Below, piece by piece: positions 35,041 to 44,008 of a stretch of 64,000 nt of DNA (positions are counted from its first letter, which is position 1; each line of letters opens with the position of its first letter). The position numbers and the translations under genes were made by a program. Source of the DNA: Calothrix sp. FI2-JRJ7 (lineage in GTDB: Bacteria > Cyanobacteriota > Cyanobacteriia > Cyanobacteriales > Nostocaceae); the NCBI GenBank assembly GCA_019359675.1, contig JAHHGX010000083.1:1-64000 (forward strand), given 5' to 3'. The notes beneath the pieces were generated by a model that saw only the letters and a program-made list of their open reading frames with translations, did no database searches and had not been told where the DNA came from.

Positions 35041-36219
35041 GTGATACAAACTTTAAGACAGGGTTTTGAGGAGCGCAATCTCGCAATGGAAACAATTGCG
35101 GAAAAGCTTGCTTCATACTGGCACTCACGCTTGGCTGCTGAGTGTTCAGAACAAAGTGTAGCAAATAAAGAAAGTATTGTTAATTGGTTGCTTGGAAGTG
35201 ACAAAACACGCTATGAACAACTAAGTCCCAAAGATTTAGATATTGCCAAGCAAGCAATGGAGTACCGCTTTAAAATTTTACAACAGCGCTACTTAGGTAA
35301 AGGTAGAGACGTTGCCTATCGTAACTTGATTACTCGCTTGGGTGGACTAGTTACTTTACGCAATAAAATTCAAACTTGGGTTTCGTTAAGTCGCGACCGT
35401 CAACGCTCAGTAGTTGACGTGTTACAGGAAGTCATTCAAGAATTGCTGCAAAGTGATAATTATATACTTTCTCAAATGAGTTTTATTTCCCAGTCTACGT
35501 CAGACCCAAGGTTAAAGAACGCGCTGTTATTCGCCAACGTTGAAGAATATTGCCTACGTCCAATACGTAATCAACCGCTGCTTGTATATAGATTTGTAAA
35601 CTATTTACGACGTACTTCACGTGGTGGCTTAACGCAGGTTCCGACGAGTGATTTGGTAAAATTAGTTTCAGAAGAAGTTTTAACCGACGACAGCGACAAC
35701 CGAATCAACTTAGTAGACAACCAGGCAATTGCCGACTACCAAGAAGCACAAGATTTAGAAGAACAGCAAACCCTGCGAACCGATGTTAAGCAGGAATTTG
35801 AAAACTACCTAAAAGAAAATCTTGGAGAAGATGCTGTACAGTGGTTGCGGATGTACTTACAAGGCAAGTCACAAGATGCCATTGCCAAGAAATTAAATAA
35901 ACCAATCAAGGAAATTTATCGACTGCGAGAAAAAATCAGCTATCATGCTATCCGCGTTTTTGCGCTGAAAAATAAACCTGAACTAGTCGATACTTGGTTA
36001 GGAACTTCCTTAATTGAGCATAATTTTGGCTTAACTCCTGTACAGTGGGAGCAATTGTTGGAAAAACTGACTCCAACCCAAAGACAAATTCTAGAGTTAC
36101 GTAAAGCTGGGGAATCTGTCGAAGCTATTGCACCAAAATTAAAACTTAAAGCGCACCAAACAATGGGTGAATGGACGAAAGTTTACTTAGCTGCACAAGC
36201 GTTGCGAACAGAAGACTAG
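35041..36219 (+). CDS. HetZ-related protein (HetZ-related protein 2 type)
   Basis: About 392 residues from a GTG at 35041 with AGGGGG 6 bp upstream. Sequence landmarks: METIAEKLASYWHSRLAAECSEQ, RYLGKGRDVAYRNLITRLG, RNQPLLVYRFVNYLRRTSRGGLTQVP, and two HTH-like segments near the end (SQDAIAKKLNKPIKEIYRLREKI; TPTQRQILELRKAGESVEAIA). From memory these match proteins annotated HetZ-related in filamentous cyanobacteria; HetZ itself controls heterocyst differentiation. The sigma-region-4-like helices suggest DNA binding. Exact role unknown. A GC-rich hairpin terminator follows. Confidence 0.55.
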   Translation: MIQTLRQGFEERNLAMETIAEKLASYWHSRLAAECSEQSVANKESIVNWLLGSDKTRYEQLSPKDLDIAKQAMEYRFKILQQRYLGKGRDVAYRNLITRLGGLVTLRNKIQTWVSLSRDRQRSVVDVLQEVIQELLQSDNYILSQMSFISQSTSDPRLKNALLFANVEEYCLRPIRNQPLLVYRFVNYLRRTSRGGLTQVPTSDLVKLVSEEVLTDDSDNRINLVDNQAIADYQEAQDLEEQQTLRTDVKQEFENYLKENLGEDAVQWLRMYLQGKSQDAIAKKLNKPIKEIYRLREKISYHAIRVFALKNKPELVDTWLGTSLIEHNFGLTPVQWEQLLEKLTPTQRQILELRKAGESVEAIAPKLKLKAHQTMGEWTKVYLAAQALRTED

Positions 36220-36266
36220 ATGTAGCAGTGGTAGATAAGTACTATTTGAATAATAATCAAACATGC

Positions 36267-36300
36267 AGGCGCCGTCTCGAAGTGGCGCCTATTTTAATTT
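36267..36300 (+). terminator. hairpin terminator built from two GGCGCC sites
   Basis: AGGCGCC (36267-36273) and GGCGCCT (36284-36290) pair around GTCTCGAAGT and are followed by ATTTTAATTT. The stem is made of two inverted copies of the over-represented hexamer; a third copy lies at 36316. Confidence 0.65.
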
Positions 36301-36384
36301 AAGTAAAATTCAGTGGGCGCCTGTTAACTACACCCGAAGTTATGGGAAGAATAGAAAGGTAGGATATATTACTGCACAGGAACT

Positions 36385-37587
36385 ATGCTGTCTTCAGAGG
36401 ACAAACCAATTGACACCGAGACAATGACAAAGCAAGTGTCACCCGACACAGAGCTTGAATGGAACCAGGAGTCAGTAAGAACAGAGATATTTCAGCTTAT
36501 TGAGAGTTTCTTATCTTTTGAAGCTTGCCTCTACCATCAAATATTGCCCCTACGGTTTGAGGGCAAGAGCTTAATCTTGGGAATGGTTAACTCAAGGGAC
36601 GATGTAGCTCTCGATTACGTAAATCGTATTTTGTCATATGTAAATTGTACGATGGTGATTCGGCCAATGGACGCTGAAACTCATCGCTCAATACTTTCGG
36701 TATATTTAAATTACAAAAATACTTCCCAATCCGTTAACAAACGAATTTCCTTACCTGAAGTATTTTCACAACAACCACACACCACTTCAGAGAACACGCA
36801 GCAAAATGTAACATATATAGATGATATATATACAGATAATCATACTAGTACAAATACATTAAATACATCAGATAGCGATATAATTCATACAGAAATTAAA
36901 GCTGCGACAACCAAAAAGGCAGAGGAAACAGCGATAGAGTCTACACCAATTACGAAAACACCATTATTATTAGTTCCTTCACCCGACGAGTTTACCCCTG
37001 TGGAGTTGTTAGCATCACTGCCACCCAAAAAATTTTTAGAAGAGTTGTTAGGCAGAGTAATTGTTGGGGGAATTGGAAGGCTTTATTTTGAACGACTACC
37101 TTACGAGGGTAAAATCCTTTGGAGTGAAAACGGTGTATTACAGTCAGTGTTAGAAAAATTACCTCTTTCAGTATTCCAAGGCGCGTTAAACGAACTGAAG
37201 CGATTCGCAAATATACGTGTAACTACTCTATCGGAGCTAAGGCAAATAGAAAAAGAGTACATATATCGAAATCAACGTATACTACTGCGGTTGCGAGTCA
37301 TGCCAGGAATGTATGGGGAGGAAGCAACGCTACAAGTATTGAAAGGAGCAGCCTTAAAATTTTATCAGCAGCAACAACTATCTCGTCTTAGTCGTGACGC
37401 ATTAGGAATTTCCCAACAACTCAGTTTCAAGTTACATGAGATGCAAGATAGATTATTACAGAGTCGTAACAGTAGCAGCGAGCAACTAGAAGCGTTAACA
37501 GTATTAAATCGTTTGTTAGGCAACTTAGATAGTCAAATCAGAAACTTAACGATTTCGGAAAATAAGGGAACAGAGCATAAAGAATAA
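36385..37587 (+). CDS. PilB/GspE-like protein without the ATPase core
   Basis: 400 residues. The N-terminal 115 (FEACLYHQILPLRFEGKSLILGMVNSRDDVALDYVNRIL) match the MshEN/T2SSE N-terminal fold of type IV pilus and type II secretion ATPases. A Ser/Thr-rich linker follows. The next part (GGIGRLYFERLPYEGKILWSENGVLQSVLEKLP, then RLRVMPGMYGEEATLQVLKG) resembles the N2 domain that precedes the Walker motifs in PilB. No Walker A or B is present, and the tail is coiled coil. It may regulate or assemble with a pilus ATPase; some MshEN domains bind cyclic di-GMP. The gene stands alone between a HetZ-related and a Crp-type gene. Confidence 0.55.
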   Translation: MLSSEDKPIDTETMTKQVSPDTELEWNQESVRTEIFQLIESFLSFEACLYHQILPLRFEGKSLILGMVNSRDDVALDYVNRILSYVNCTMVIRPMDAETHRSILSVYLNYKNTSQSVNKRISLPEVFSQQPHTTSENTQQNVTYIDDIYTDNHTSTNTLNTSDSDIIHTEIKAATTKKAEETAIESTPITKTPLLLVPSPDEFTPVELLASLPPKKFLEELLGRVIVGGIGRLYFERLPYEGKILWSENGVLQSVLEKLPLSVFQGALNELKRFANIRVTTLSELRQIEKEYIYRNQRILLRLRVMPGMYGEEATLQVLKGAALKFYQQQQLSRLSRDALGISQQLSFKLHEMQDRLLQSRNSSSEQLEALTVLNRLLGNLDSQIRNLTISENKGTEHKE

Positions 37588-37788
37588 AAGTAAAAATTTC
37601 CGTGAAACTTCCGATTTGACAAATTGTAATTTGTGTTCTAATAGATACAAGACCAATACTATTTAAAAGTTGCGGTCAATATTCAAATATATTTAACTTA
37701 TTAATAAAGTCAGTTAATTTTTATAACTCAATAAATTAGCAGCTTTTTAATTATCCTCCACCTATTTTATTATCGTTCTTGCACGTTC

Positions 37789-38472
37789 ATGCTGACAGCA
37801 ATTTTTAGTGAAACCTTTCCCCTATTAAGTACAGCTAGTCCTCAAACAATAGAGTGGATGTTGAATGTTGCTACCGAACATGAATATCCGACCGGACGTG
37901 CTGTATTAATGGAAGATTCCTGGGGAAATGCAGTTTATTTTGTAATTTCGGGTTGGGTAAAAGTTCGACGTACTGCTGGTGAAGATTATCGCGCACTGGC
38001 AATTTTGGGTAGAGGTGACTTTTTTGGAGAAATGGCAATTCTCGATGAGTCTCCTCGTTCTACAGATGTAATTGCTTTAACCCCAGTAAAATTACTAAGT
38101 ATTTCTAGAAACTGTTTTATTCAAATTTTATTTAAAGACCCACAACTACATCATCGCATGTTACAGATGATGGTACGGCGCCTACGTCATGTTAACATGC
38201 GGTTGCAAATGCGTTCGGCACCTCCTGCTGTTAAACTTGCCTACACCTTAATTTCTCTGGGTGAAAATTATGGACAAGAATCAGAAAACGGTAGAGAAAT
38301 ATTTAATGTATCTTGCCAAGACTTTGCTGATGTGACTGAGATAGGTGTTGATGAAGCTGAAAAAATTATGGAAAAACTACATGAAAAAGGTTGGATAAAT
38401 ATCGATGCCAATAAACAAGTAATCAACTTAGTTAATTTAAACCAATTGATGAATTTAGCTAGAAAAATATAA
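37789..38472 (+). CDS. Crp/Fnr-family regulator with cyclic-nucleotide domain
   Basis: This 227-residue protein has an N-terminal cNMP-binding beta-roll (VYFVISGWVKVRR, GDFFGEMAILDESPRSTDVIAL). The FGEMAILDESPRS segment retains the phosphate-binding Glu and Arg of cAMP-responsive members. The C-terminal winged helix (FNVSCQDFADVTEIGVDEAEKIMEKLHEKGWINI) is atypical in sequence but correctly placed. It is probably a cAMP-receptor-type transcription factor in the cytosol. The 200-bp AT-rich upstream gap holds its promoter. A repeat-family palindrome follows the stop. Confidence 0.8.
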   Translation: MLTAIFSETFPLLSTASPQTIEWMLNVATEHEYPTGRAVLMEDSWGNAVYFVISGWVKVRRTAGEDYRALAILGRGDFFGEMAILDESPRSTDVIALTPVKLLSISRNCFIQILFKDPQLHHRMLQMMVRRLRHVNMRLQMRSAPPAVKLAYTLISLGENYGQESENGREIFNVSCQDFADVTEIGVDEAEKIMEKLHEKGWINIDANKQVINLVNLNQLMNLARKI

Positions 38473-38502
38473 TATTTATAAATCGTTGGTAAAATCCCAA
38501 AC

Positions 38503-38556
38503 TGTAGAGACGTGATTAATCTCTTCGAGAAATCCTTCGGATAACACGTCTCTACA
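38503..38556. repeat. GTAGAGACG element, 50-bp conserved form
   Basis: TGTAGAGACGTGATTAATCT, TCTTCGAGAAATCCTTCGGA and TAACACGTCTCTACA read continuously, practically identical to the element at 54790-54840. Outer arms GTAGAGACGTG/CACGTCTCTAC pair; an inner CTTCGAGAAATCCTTCG loop is conserved. Confidence 0.85.
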
Positions 38557-38601
38557 TTTACGCTACACTTAAATATCTAGCTCGTTATTAACTTTTCGAC
38601 A

Positions 38602-40410
38602 ATGACAGAACTTATCACATCTCACGTAGGCGCCAGCAGTAAAGATAACAGTAAAGAACTTTCCCCTAGTATAATTCATTATTACGTGGCAATGCCGCAA
38701 CCGCAAACTCACTTATATGAAGTTAGTTTGCTACTTCAAAATTGCCCATCACCTATTCTTGATTTAAAATTCCCTGTTTGGACACCAGGTTCTTATTTAG
38801 TACGAGAGTACTCTAAAAATTTACAAGATTTTACAGCATTTTGTAATGATGAACCTTTGCAGGTGTGCAAAATTAGTAAAAATCATTGGCAAATTAATAC
38901 GAAAGATATTACTACTGTTTCATTAGTTACTATAAAATACCGTATTTTTGCGGCGGAGTTGTCGGTAAGAACTAACCATTTAGACTCTACACACGGTTAC
39001 TTCAACGGCGCCGGATTATTTTTTAGAATACCAAATTACGATAAACTCCCAATAGATATTACAATTGAGGCGCCTTCAAAGCAATGGCGTGTAACTACAG
39101 CACTACCACCTGTACCAGGAAAAGCTAATACCTTTCGTGCAGCTGATTTTGATACATTAGTTGATAGCCCCTTTGAAATAGGTACACACGAAGTATATAA
39201 CTTTGAGGTACTAGGTAAACCCCATGAACTGGCAATTTGGGGAAAAGGTAATTATCAAGTTGAACGGATGATTAATGATATTAAGCGTATCATCGAAGTC
39301 GAAGCCGAGATGTTTGGCGGATTACCTTATTCTCGATACATATTTTTGTTACATTTGTTTGCTCAAGCTTTTGGTGGATTAGAACATAAGTACTCATGCT
39401 CGCTAATATATCAAAGGTTTGGATTTAGAGATAAAGATAAGTATGAGCGGTTCTTGCAGCTTGTAGCTCACGAATTTTTTCATTTGTGGAACGTAAAGCG
39501 AATTCGTCCTAAAGGTCTCGAAGTATTTAACTACGATGGAGAAAATTATACTCCTTCACTTTGGTTTTGTGAGGGAACGACAAGTTATTATGACCTATTA
39601 ATTCCTTTACGAGCAGGAATTTATGACGCAACATCGTACTTATCACACTTAAGTCAAGAAATTACTAGGTATCAAAATACCCCCGGAAGAAAAGTTCAAC
39701 CATTATCTGAATCAAGTTTTGATGCGTGGATCAAATTATACCGTCCCGATGCAAACAGCGGTAATTCACAAATTTCTTACTACCTTAAAGGTGAAATGGT
39801 GTCGCTGTTACTCGATTTAATGATTCGTGCGCGTCATTGTAATAAAAAGTCATTTGATAACGTTCTATTCATTATGTGGGAGCAATTTGGTAAAGACGAA
39901 ATAGGTTTTACTCCTGAACAGCTACAATCGGTTATCGAGTCGGTAGCAGGAATAGATTTATCTGATTTCTTTGAGCGTTATATTGACGGGTTAGAAGATT
40001 TACCTTTTAATAGCTTTCTTGAACCATTTGGTTTGCAATTAGTCGGTGATAATAACGAAGAACCTTACTTGGGTGTGCGGGTTACTACCGAAAATGGTAG
40101 AGAAATAATTAAATTTGTCGAAGCTGGTTCACCCGCACAAATTGCTGGAATTGATCCTGGTGATGAATTACTAGCAATAGATGGTATTAAAGTCGGCGCC
40201 AACGGTTTAGCTGAACGTCTTAAAGATTACCAACCTAATGACTGTATGCAAGTAACTGTTTTCCATCAAGACCAGTTAAATACACATACCGTTACTCTCA
40301 CTTCTCCAATTCCAACTAAGTATCAATTAAAACTTATAGATAAACTTGACTCAAGTCAAAAAGATAACTTGATTGGCTGGTTAGGCGCCTCTGCTAAAAA
40401 AATGTGGTAA
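38602..40410 (+). CDS. M61-family metallopeptidase with PDZ domain
   Basis: This 602-residue protein matches M61 glycyl-aminopeptidase-like enzymes. An N-terminal beta domain (FPVWTPGSYLVREYSKNLQ) precedes the zinc site HEFFHLWNVKRIRP (His290, Glu291, His294), and the third ligand is Glu324 in WFCEGTTSYYD. The substrate-anchoring GGLEHKYS is also present. A C-terminal PDZ domain (AGSPAQIAGIDPGDELLAIDG) follows residue 480 or so. No signal peptide is visible, so it is probably cytosolic. It likely trims N-terminal residues of peptides. Single gene with repeat-rich flanks. Confidence 0.9.
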   Translation: MTELITSHVGASSKDNSKELSPSIIHYYVAMPQPQTHLYEVSLLLQNCPSPILDLKFPVWTPGSYLVREYSKNLQDFTAFCNDEPLQVCKISKNHWQINTKDITTVSLVTIKYRIFAAELSVRTNHLDSTHGYFNGAGLFFRIPNYDKLPIDITIEAPSKQWRVTTALPPVPGKANTFRAADFDTLVDSPFEIGTHEVYNFEVLGKPHELAIWGKGNYQVERMINDIKRIIEVEAEMFGGLPYSRYIFLLHLFAQAFGGLEHKYSCSLIYQRFGFRDKDKYERFLQLVAHEFFHLWNVKRIRPKGLEVFNYDGENYTPSLWFCEGTTSYYDLLIPLRAGIYDATSYLSHLSQEITRYQNTPGRKVQPLSESSFDAWIKLYRPDANSGNSQISYYLKGEMVSLLLDLMIRARHCNKKSFDNVLFIMWEQFGKDEIGFTPEQLQSVIESVAGIDLSDFFERYIDGLEDLPFNSFLEPFGLQLVGDNNEEPYLGVRVTTENGREIIKFVEAGSPAQIAGIDPGDELLAIDGIKVGANGLAERLKDYQPNDCMQVTVFHQDQLNTHTVTLTSPIPTKYQLKLIDKLDSSQKDNLIGWLGASAKKMW

Positions 40411-40667
40411 TCTTGGCAACGGACAAGCACGGATGTAACGGATGAGTTTGTTACATCCGAGTATTATTTGGGGTTTCCATTGATAAAAAATCCTAAGCTT
40501 GTATGGTGCCTAGCTGTTGTAATAACTAGATTCATCAATATTACTCAAACTATACGAAACGTCGTTGTGTAAGTATTAATTCCAGCTTATAATTCTTAAG
40601 CTATGTTCAACTTCATCCTAAGACTGATTTATTTTTAACGATGTAGGCACTTACTTAACGATATTAT

Positions 40668-40727
40668 GGTGCGTGAAAGCACTGTATTTTGCGTTAAATT
40701 GATTGATAGTAATAGCTTTCACGCACC
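40668..40727. repeat. GGTGCGTGAAAGC palindromic repeat
   Basis: Perfect 13-bp arms at 40668-40680 and 40715-40727 (GCTTTCACGCACC). Stem variant AAAGC, matching the partial element at 10478. Confidence 0.88.
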
Positions 40728-40730
40728 CTA

Positions 40731-40958
40731 CCCGATTTTATTGGCGCCTCAAAATGCTCTTTGTAAGTGACATTCAACCGTAGGGTGCGTGACGCTACGA
40801 AAATATTTCAACGTAGTGATAAAACTTGTAGCGTCACGCACCGACCCGGTTTTATTGGCGCCTCAAAATGCTCTTTGTAAGTGACATTCAACCGTAGGGT
40901 GCGTGACGCTACGAAAATATTTCAACGTAGTGATAAAACTTGTAGCGTCACGCACCGA
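40731..40958. repeat. tandem duplication of a 114-bp block with palindrome
   Basis: Positions 40731-40844 and 40845-40958 agree at all but one position that I could find (A/G at 40735/40849). Each copy holds TTGGCGCCTCAAAATGCTCT followed by the palindrome GGTGCGTGACGCTAC / GTAGCGTCACGCACC (40784-40842; 40898-40956). The near-identity implies a recent event. Confidence 0.92.
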
Positions 40959-41177
40959 CTTATAGTCTGGTGAACAGTGAGGGCAGATATTAAACAGGCG
41001 CCATTCTCTTTGACAGTGTTAATAATTATCATCGTGTATATTTTGAAACAAGTTTACAAAAACGTGCCTTAATTTTATCTTGCAGAAAATAGAGTCATGA
41101 ACTTATACAATTTTCAACCAATAAAAAATCCACTCAAATGCGCCAAAAAAAGCTAGTGTGGTATTGTCCAGTTGTAA

Positions 41178-42431
41178 TTGTATAGGCATTTCGCGTTGCG
41201 ACCTTTAAGAATTATTGTAATTGGGGGAGGCGCCGCTGGTTTTTTCGGCGCCATTGCTGCTGCTAGGGCAAATTCTTTAGCAGAAATTATTTTGTTGGAA
41301 GCAGGTGGACAACTGCTGTCGAAAGTGCGTGTGTCGGGTGGTGGGAGATGTAACGTTACCCACGCTTGTTTTGACCCGAAAGTGCTGACACAAAACTATC
41401 CTAGAGGAAGTAAAGCTTTAATTGGCGCCTTTACTAAGTTTCAAGCTCAAGATACTGTAACTTGGTTTAATAAACATGGTGTTGAACTTAAAACTGAACC
41501 TGATGGACGAATGTTTCCGACTACCGATAATTCGGAGACTATTGTTGATTGTTTGATACAAACCGCTAAATATGTAGGTATCAGAATTTGCACAGGTACA
41601 GCCGTTGTGTCGGTAAATAAGTTAAGTAAAGGGTTTGAGGTGGTTCTCAAGTCGGGTGATACATTGGAAGCTGACCGTTTGTTAGTGGCGACTGGTAGTA
41701 ATCCGGTAGGTTATAAAATTGCTCGGTCCTTTGGACATAATATCGAATCACCTGTTCCTTCACTATTCACTTTTAATGTTCGTGATGAAAGTTTACGCGA
41801 ATTGGCAGGTGTAAGCGTTAACCCTGTTAAGTTACGTTTGACTGTTCCAGGAAATAATCAATTAGAGCAAACTGGAGCATTGTTAATTACGCATTGGGGA
41901 GTTAGTGGCCCTGCTGTACTCAAACTTTCGGCATGGGGCGCCCGTGTATTACACTCTAGTAAATATCAGGCAAATTTGTCTGTTAATTGGTTGCCGCAAT
42001 TTACTCAAGAAGAACTACGACAAAAATTACTGGCAGTCAAAGACGAAGTACCAAGACGGGCAATTTTATTACATCGTGGTGTAGATATACCTCACCGTCT
42101 ATGGCAATATATGGCAACACGTGCAGGAGTTGAGAGTGAAACTCGCTGGGCAGAACTTTCCAAAAAACAACTCAATTTACTCATTCAGGAACTTACTCAA
42201 GAACAATTTCCTGTAAACGGTAAAGGTGTATTTAAAGATGAGTTCGTCACTTGTGGTGGTGTCCAGCTTAAAGAAGTTAACTTCAAAACAATGGAAAGTA
42301 AGCTAGTTCCTGGATTACACTTTGCTGGAGAAGTACTAGATATCGATGGTATAACTGGTGGTTTTAACTTTCAAAGCGCTTGGACAACCGGATATTTAGC
42401 AGGTTTAGCTGTCGCTAATGAAACGCAATAG
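41178..42431 (+). CDS. BaiN/HI0933-family flavoprotein
   Basis: About 411-417 residues. It has an N-terminal FAD-binding Rossmann motif (IIVIGGGAAGFFGAIAAARA), then the family-specific LSKVRVSGGGRCNVTHA, a second ATGSNPVGY segment, and a C-terminal FAGEVLDIDGITGGFNFQSAWTTG. The HI0933/YhiN/BaiN family comprises NAD(P)/FAD oxidoreductases, one of which reduces steroid-like substrates; the general role is unclear. No ATG opens the frame. TTG at 41178 or 41196 are the options, and 41196 puts the glycine motif closest to the N-terminus, as is usual. Confidence 0.85.
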   Translation: MYRHFALRPLRIIVIGGGAAGFFGAIAAARANSLAEIILLEAGGQLLSKVRVSGGGRCNVTHACFDPKVLTQNYPRGSKALIGAFTKFQAQDTVTWFNKHGVELKTEPDGRMFPTTDNSETIVDCLIQTAKYVGIRICTGTAVVSVNKLSKGFEVVLKSGDTLEADRLLVATGSNPVGYKIARSFGHNIESPVPSLFTFNVRDESLRELAGVSVNPVKLRLTVPGNNQLEQTGALLITHWGVSGPAVLKLSAWGARVLHSSKYQANLSVNWLPQFTQEELRQKLLAVKDEVPRRAILLHRGVDIPHRLWQYMATRAGVESETRWAELSKKQLNLLIQELTQEQFPVNGKGVFKDEFVTCGGVQLKEVNFKTMESKLVPGLHFAGEVLDIDGITGGFNFQSAWTTGYLAGLAVANETQ

Positions 42432-42463
42432 AAGTGCGAAATATTAACCTTTATTTACCTAAA

Positions 42464-42811
42464 CTAGCAGTCAATGCCTTTTTCTTTTGACTGCTGGATA
42501 ACCATTTTCTCTAAAATTATTCCAACTTTGTCTATAGCTTGATTCGTATTGCATTGAAACTTGGTGAGTTGAGAAATATCTTGCTTTTGCTGCTTCAATT
42601 CCTCAGCGACAAGTCCAAAATTCTTTTGCTGCTGTAGAGCTATAGACATTAATGCTTCGACCTTAAATCTTAAATCCGCAACAGTCGCTTGTAGGGATTC
42701 GTTCCGATTTCGCAATATCTCTACTGATGTTCGTAAATCAGCATTGACATCGACTTGTCTATCGAGTCCAGCTTCTGTCCAGTCCAAACGTTCGTTAGTT
42801 GTGTCGGTCAT
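42464..42811 (-). CDS. small coiled-coil protein
   Basis: This 115-residue protein is almost entirely helical. An acidic N-terminus (MTDTTNERLDWTEAGLDRQVD) precedes heptad coiled coil through RTSVEILRNRNESLQATVADLRFKVEAL and EELKQQKQDISQLTKF. No catalytic motif or membrane segment. It resembles many uncharacterised short cyanobacterial coiled-coil proteins with no assigned function. Convergent with the flavoprotein gene 32 bp away. Confidence 0.6.
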   Translation of the reverse strand: MTDTTNERLDWTEAGLDRQVDVNADLRTSVEILRNRNESLQATVADLRFKVEALMSIALQQQKNFGLVAEELKQQKQDISQLTKFQCNTNQAIDKVGIILEKMVIQQSKEKGIDC

Positions 42812-43162
42812 TGTAATTGTAGTATCTCTTAGACTGCCTAATTCTCTACCTATCTTTTACTTATGCTACTACATACTATAAAATTCCTGAATCAATTTTA
42901 TCCATAGCTTGAAATTATTACTCACTGCACTATTCCAACTGCTGCTCGCTCAAAAGAATTCGTCGGGTTTTCAATAAATCCTGTAATGACAATATTGTTA
43001 CACGCTAGCATAAGTATTTTTGGTGAAGGATTGGTGCCTACCACATATAATTTGTATTCTGAGTCTTTTTGTAATAAATATTTATAACACTGCGAGAGCA
43101 AATATAATAACTGCCTCCTCGTTTTCAGGACGGTTCATTCCTCCCCAAAACAGTAGCTTTTT
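42812..43162. other. intergenic gap, no gene seen
   Basis: 351 bp, AT-rich. A rightward frame that starts at 43020 and crosses into the glycosyltransferase gene is an antisense shadow. No repeat family member noticed. Confidence 0.5.
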
Positions 43163-44008
43163 TTACCATCTTCCAAACTTATCGGCAACAGGTCTTTTAG
43201 TAAATTTATTTACAAAGATTTTAAGCTTTCTTGCATTTGATGGTTTGAGAAAAAACCTAGCAGGTACTGCAAATACTTCATTCGCAACCCACGCAATATA
43301 AGCTTGACGTTGCTCTTTATGATAGTTATATAAACAAGTATTAGTCTGCTGACTAATTAACCAAGATTCATATATCAGCTTGGCACGTGTCCAAGGATTG
43401 GTCGATGAACTCATCCCTTGAAGCGAGTATGCAGCAAGTGACGTGTTAATACAGTGAAACTTAAAGTTCGAGAAGTACAACCGTAATATCAAATCATAAT
43501 CGGCAGCTATTGCATAACGTGTATTATATAACCCTGCTAATTCATATGCTGATTTCTTAATAAAGCACGAGGGATGATTTAATGTAAATCGAATTGGTAA
43601 TTTATCTAAATTTCCTGGAAAAAATCTTGCAACGTACTCACCTTGATAATAATTGTCAATTGAAGAGTAAAAAACGTCTACATCAGGATTTGCGAGAAAT
43701 TCTTGCTCAATTATTTGGACGGCGCCATAATTGTACCAATCATCGGAGTTGATAATGCCAATGATATCACCACTGGCAATATTTATACCTTTATTCATTG
43801 CATCGTAGGCACCTTTATCTGGTTCAGAGATAAATTTATCTATATAATCAGAGTACTTTTTGATGATTTTACAAGTCTTATCGGTCGAACCACCATCTAT
43901 CACAATATACTCTACATCAAAATCGTGTGGCTGAGATATTACGCTTAAGATAGTTTTTTCAATGCTTTTTTCAGAATTGTAGGTTGGTGTAATAATAGAT
44001 GTCTTCAT
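43163..44008 (-). CDS. family 2 glycosyltransferase
   Basis: From the ATG at 44008 this is a 281-residue GT-A glycosyltransferase. N-terminal MKTSIITPTYNSEKSI, then VIDGGSTDKT, the DKGAYDAMNKGINIASGDIIGIINSDD region with the metal-binding DxD-like NSDD, and a C-terminal helical part. GT2 enzymes add sugars from nucleotide-sugar donors to growing polysaccharides. Codons from 44134 to 44008 read hydrophobic sequence unlike the family and are excluded. The Wzc-like gene 0.8 kb away suggests an exopolysaccharide locus, but the genes are divergent. Confidence 0.88.
   Translation of the reverse strand: MKTSIITPTYNSEKSIEKTILSVISQPHDFDVEYIVIDGGSTDKTCKIIKKYSDYIDKFISEPDKGAYDAMNKGINIASGDIIGIINSDDWYNYGAVQIIEQEFLANPDVDVFYSSIDNYYQGEYVARFFPGNLDKLPIRFTLNHPSCFIKKSAYELAGLYNTRYAIAADYDLILRLYFSNFKFHCINTSLAAYSLQGMSSSTNPWTRAKLIYESWLISQQTNTCLYNYHKEQRQAYIAWVANEVFAVPARFFLKPSNARKLKIFVNKFTKRPVADKFGRW

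Larger units (their letters stand above)
40411..41177. other. 767-bp repeat-filled intergenic region
   Basis: Contains an AACGGA-type inverted repeat (about 40424-40460), a GGTGCGTGAAAGC palindrome, a tandemly duplicated 114-bp block with two further palindromes, and three GGCGCC sites. No gene is credible here. Confidence 0.75.

Noticed and set aside
36267-36290. Inverted GGCGCC pair as a regulatory operator
   Set aside because: It follows a stop codon and precedes an AT-rich tract, so a terminator is simpler; the hexamer is abundant everywhere.
43020-43301. 93-codon rightward frame before and across the glycosyltransferase end
   Set aside because: Overlaps the GT2 coding sequence on the other strand and has no recognisable features.
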